Source: Aphrophora alni (lineage: Eukaryota > Arthropoda > Insecta > Hemiptera > Aphrophoridae). Taken from it: a DNA stretch of 64,000 nucleotides. How positions within the stretch are numbered: the first letter of the stretch is position 1; the number at the start of each line of letters is the position of its first letter. The notes under the pieces were generated by a model. The model did no database searches. It saw only the letters and a program-made list of their open reading frames with translations, and was not told where the DNA came from. The position numbers and the translations under genes were made by a program. Location of the stretch: the NCBI GenBank assembly GCA_963513935.1, contig OY740765.1:148825830-148889829 (forward strand). The letters run 5' to 3'. Of the stretch, positions 60,425 through 64,000 are shown in pieces.

Positions 60425-60995
60425 TTTGAAATATTTCATAGCATGAAATCTAATCAGAATTTTCCGTTAGCTTTGTAATTTGTTGCAGGTGGGGGAAGGT
60501 TTATTCTGCTCATGCGCCGGTACACTACTAAGTTACGTTACTCGTACTATATTCATAGCTGTAATGTTGCATAGTAAAACTTTGTTCTTAATATATACAT
60601 TATTTTATGTTACAGGTAAGAAATGACTTATCACTACTTGTTGTTATGCAGGATGAAATAGTATCTCTTAAGATAAGTACTTTACAGTTTAGTTATAGTT
60701 CTAAACAGGTTAAAGTTGAGTTAATTGAAAACTTTGAAACATTATTCTGAAGTTGTAGGAAATGAGACAGGAACGATGTTGTAGCGAACATCACTTCTAT
60801 GTAATACAATCTCCTTTGTGGAATCACCGCCATTCGATACCATGAAATGTACACTGATCATATCATTAAGACACTTGTGAATTATAAAAAGCTTAGATGT
60901 AGGTTGTTTTGGGGGTATGGTTTAGTCGAAGTGGCCAACAACGCAGGGAGGATATACGACCCTTATGGATCTATTGTGGGAAGGTAAATTGACTA
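60425..60995. other. Non-coding DNA
   Basis: Nothing recognised apart from possible decayed LINE sequence toward 61000. Confidence 0.45.
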
Positions 60996-60999
60996 GAAT

Positions 61000-61610
61000 T
61001 CATCATACATTCGTATGAAGCCTTTATGACTATGGGATCAACATCTTTAACATCCACCGGATATATTTTATGCCGCTTGAGTTGGAAAATCAGATAAACC
61101 TCTTTGCCTATTTATGCCAAGAAATTTCCTTTCATTTGCTGTCTAAGCCTTATCTACGGTTTTAAGATGGACCTTGGTTCTTTTACAGAAGTATTTTCAT
61201 TGAAGGGCCTTTGAGCACAGGCAGTCTATACATGGTGACCAGCAGTCTCGTTCCCATCTATACCTATATAACCAGGAAACATTATATTTATCATTTAAGC
61301 AGTACCTTTCACCACATTAAGTCAGTCCCACACTGGACTGGATTCAAAGGAGAGTCATTCCAGTGCTTTTGTAACGACTAGGATATTTGAGAGTATAAGG
61401 ATTTTAATACCTTTGTAACCATTTAAGTAACTCTGGTTCAAAGATCTCTATAGCTATGACAGCTTGGAAAATTTCAGAGAGGAACCAAGAGTCATAGATA
61501 ATCTACATTTTCTTCCATCGACTCCAACCACAACTACGCTATTCATCTTGTAGCTATCCGTGTATCATAAATAGGCATCCTCTAATACTTTGAATGTAGG
61601 TTACTGTTGA
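61000..61610 (-). pseudogene. LINE relic with RNase H domain remains
   Basis: Minus-strand frames, broken by shifts and stops, give an IFQAVIAIEI block (61443-61474), YKGIKILILSN (about 61387-61420) and PGYIGIDGNETA (61241-61276). These match, in order, the vFQAE-AI, I-SDS and P-GH-GI-GNE-AD blocks of the RNase H domain in I-type and related LINEs. Several catalytic positions are lost (the first block lacks the usual Glu after Ala; the S-D-S block reads L-S-N). No RT part was recognised upstream toward 61620. Confidence 0.8.
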
Positions 61611-61614
61611 AGGA

Positions 61615-62920
61615 AAAAAAATTAAGACTAAAATACACTAATTATTAACATTAAATAATACATATTGGTGACTACTTACTAGTCATATAATAACGAGTGT
61701 CAAAGAGATCTTTCAGGTTAATTAAACTTGGCTTACAATCACTGTGACTTGCTTTACTTATTTGTATACAAATAATAAATAACCGAAAATAGAAATGGAA
61801 AAAAGTTTATATTATTACAACCTTTTTCGGAAGTATAAAAGACTTGGAAAGGGTTGAAATATAAAGTGTTTTTTATTTTAATTTATTTATTTTATTTTTT
61901 TTCCTATTTTTTTTCTCATACAAATAAGTAAAATAAAGAAGTTTCTATTAAGCTATCTAATTTCAATGACTTATTAATACAGTATATATTGACTATAAAT
62001 CAACGGAATAATTTTTAGTTGGGTCTAACAAATAACGAACTAATCGATACCACCTTCGTCTTCGCTGATCTATATTGTACAAACAGTTTATACGAGAATG
62101 GAAAACTACATCTTCAGTAGGGTATTGAAGTGTTATTTGAACACTTTGTTAGGTGCTGGAAAACAATTGAACAATTGCCACTACATTCTACTTTTATTAG
62201 TAACTTAAGCACTATTTTGGATCATTTTTTTGGTGAGTGCGAGGTTGCAAGTTTAATCAGACTTTTATCAAATGTAGTAGGTTGGCTTGATATAAATAAA
62301 ACATTGGGCACGGTAGTTAATTAGGATTATTGGTCATTAAACTTCAAAACGTCTCCAATTTTTTAATTTTTAGTTTTTCAAAGATAATCTTCCACCCGAA
62401 CACCGTTCAACTTTAGTTTATTTAGTTCAGTTTTAAAGTAGCCAATGCTAACAAAATATAAAGTTACATTGAGAAAAGTAAATTTTTCAAAACTTGAATA
62501 TTACACAAAATCACGAAATTATTATTTTTTGGAAAAAATTGCTTAATGGTAAAGATAGAGTGAGAATAAAAAATGATTATCTAAGCAGTTTGGTGTAAGA
62601 TTGTCAAAAAAAAAAATTATGGCACGTATATTGTTTTATGTCAAAATTTAATTTGATGCGACTATGTAAATAGTGGTTGCTTCTGCTATGAACATTTTTA
62701 ACTACGTGCCAGTGTTGTTGTTATAACTCATTATTTTCCCGAAAAATTAAACAAATTTATTTGCTGATCTTGAAAAAAGTATGGTTTTTAAGGTTTACTA
62801 TTTATGTTTTGGGCATTCCAAAATTTGAAATAAACCTAAAACTGATCAATTAAAAAACTCTCGGTGTCATTTTAAATGGAATAAAGAGCAGAGAAATAAA
62901 TAGTGTAAAAATCTGGCACG
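61615..62920. other. Non-coding DNA
   Basis: The 64-codon frame at 62130-62324 has no recognised domain. No array or relic was seen. Confidence 0.45.
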
Positions 62921-62924
62921 CAAT

Positions 62925-63620
62925 TTCTTATTCACGCATTCTCAAAATCAAAGCAGTTCCGTAGTTGTCACACAAAAGGTGAAAAAGAATCATGGACACA
63001 GTACTAAAAAATAATTAAATAGTCTAAAATCGCTTCCCTTGTGCCATAAAAATATACCTAGCGTAATTGTATTTCATCAAAATAACACTTCTAATCAGAG
63101 GCGGTACAGTTTCATTTTTCCCCAATTATTCCTGGTCTGTAGTATTTTTAATTGTGATTTTTTAAACGGATTTAAGTCGTTTGTCTTTACATTTTACTAA
63201 AATTCAAACGAAATCGATAGAGACGTTTTTGAGAAATTACGTATTTTGAAACAGCTAATTTTGTAGAAACTACATTTTAGAAAAATGTGATTAAAAAAAA
63301 CTTAGTGCTGATTTTGAAAAATCGTAATCTTGTTTTTTCATCTTGTGTGTTCGTCCCCAAACTATGAGTTTAAAAAAATGAAAATGATTTCGGGAAAACA
63401 CCAAAATATCCCAATATACCAAATTTGATTAAGGTTTGGACACTTGAGTATTGCACATACGACAGATTAATGCGAGACAGAGGACAAAAACATCATATAA
63501 AAACACTTTATTTTTTTTTACTCTGGGGACCTCAAAACGGATGTATCCTTACAAAATCTGACGTCGAATTTTTAACCCTTCACATTACTCTGTACACTAT
63601 GTGTGTGTGAAAATGTAAAA
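62925..63620 (+). repeat. Long dispersed repeat, families D and C joined, second copy
   Basis: TCCGTAGTTGTCACAC, TTCCCTTGTGCCATAAAAAT, TTGTATTTCATCAAAATAAC and AGAGGCGGTACAG are followed by AATCGATAGAGACGTTTTTG, ACCAAATTTGATTAAGG, TGGGGACCTCAAAACGGATG and TGACGTCGAATTTTTAACCC. The order matches 59655-60420. The 61-codon frame at 63425-63610 is part of the repeat. Confidence 0.78.
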
Positions 63621-63624
63621 ATAG

Positions 63625-64000
63625 ATGATTTTGTTTGCATTTATAATATTAATTATATTGCATGTCTTTTTTATCGTAAACAATTATAAACTCAAGCGCC
63701 ACATCGACTATTTTTTTTAAGAGCTTCATATGATGTTTATATACTGTAATTAACTTTACTCATTTTGTACTGTTTGTTCAAAATTTGTGAAAAAATCGTG
63801 TTAGGTAAAAAAAAATTCTATCAAAATTGATAAATTAAAAATAAAATTACAATTTTTTTTTTTAATTTTAAAAATACACACTGAAAATTGTGGACCATTT
63901 CACCATCTCATTGAAATTAAATAGTCTTTGTATTTACTATTAACCTCGTTAGACAAATAAATGGTAGACCTTCCTTTTAAACTAACGAAAAAACCTTAAT
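63625..64000. other. AT-rich DNA to the window end
   Basis: Nothing recognised. Confidence 0.5.

Overview
This 64 kb window looks like non-coding, repeat-dominated DNA from an arthropod nuclear genome, most likely an insect with a large AT-rich genome. The evidence is the strong AT bias, many homopolymer and dinucleotide tracts, no long credible ORF, stop-ridden relics of LINE, Helitron and Maverick-type elements, and AACCTAA-rich tracts of a kind I associate with insect DNA. I found no intact host gene, no rRNA and no convincing tRNA. The longest open frame (322 codons, 46355-47323) is a by-product of a 21-bp tandem repeat. The species cannot be named from the sequence alone.

Layout. 1-4.6 kb: plain AT-rich DNA with one dispersed repeat (called family A here). 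4.6-5.7 kb: a 1-kb pyrimidine-rich strand holding an uninterrupted (CT)78. 8.7-9.9 kb: a 209-bp satellite array with a recent dimeric duplication. 11.1-12.2 kb: an element built from about 325-bp tandem units, with an inverted relative at 31.8-32.55 kb. 12.65-13.55 kb: a near-perfect foldback element. 14.2-15.3 kb: a 40-bp array. 15.7-20.4 kb: a large inverted repeat with 0.9-kb arms. Its spacer holds an intact-looking 456-bp MITE with 33-bp perfect terminal inverted repeats and a 7-bp target duplication, and one arm alone carries an (AT)21 expansion. 20.6-21.8 kb: an antisense Helitron Rep relic including the H-G-H motif. 24.06-25.3 kb: a 38-bp array rich in CAGCTG.

27.5-34.7 kb: dispersed repeat families, including an inverted pair of ACGCG-centred motifs. 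37.5-40.1 kb: an AACCTAA-rich tract that flanks two tail-to-tail LINE relics, one CR1/Jockey-like on + and one R1-like on -. 41.5-41.8 kb: a 77-bp tandem. 44.66-45.13 kb: a TIR element carrying a hammerhead-ribozyme-like core. 46.1-48.2 kb: a 21-bp array that is open in five of six frames. 49.25-49.75 kb: a family-B DNA polymerase relic of Maverick/Polinton type. 54.6-55.2 kb: a second, older foldback MITE flanked by TA. 56.5-57.1 kb: a 93-bp array with two small GC hairpins per unit. 59.6-63.6 kb: two long copies of a dispersed repeat (family C/D) and an antisense LINE RNase H relic.

The window is best read as a graveyard of transposable elements of several classes plus at least nine independent tandem arrays. 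Nothing suggests the pieces act together as one pathway. The best candidates for something undescribed are the TIR element with the hammerhead-like core, the five-frame-open 21-bp array, and the foldback/MITE families. Repeat family letters (A to I) are local labels, not database names.
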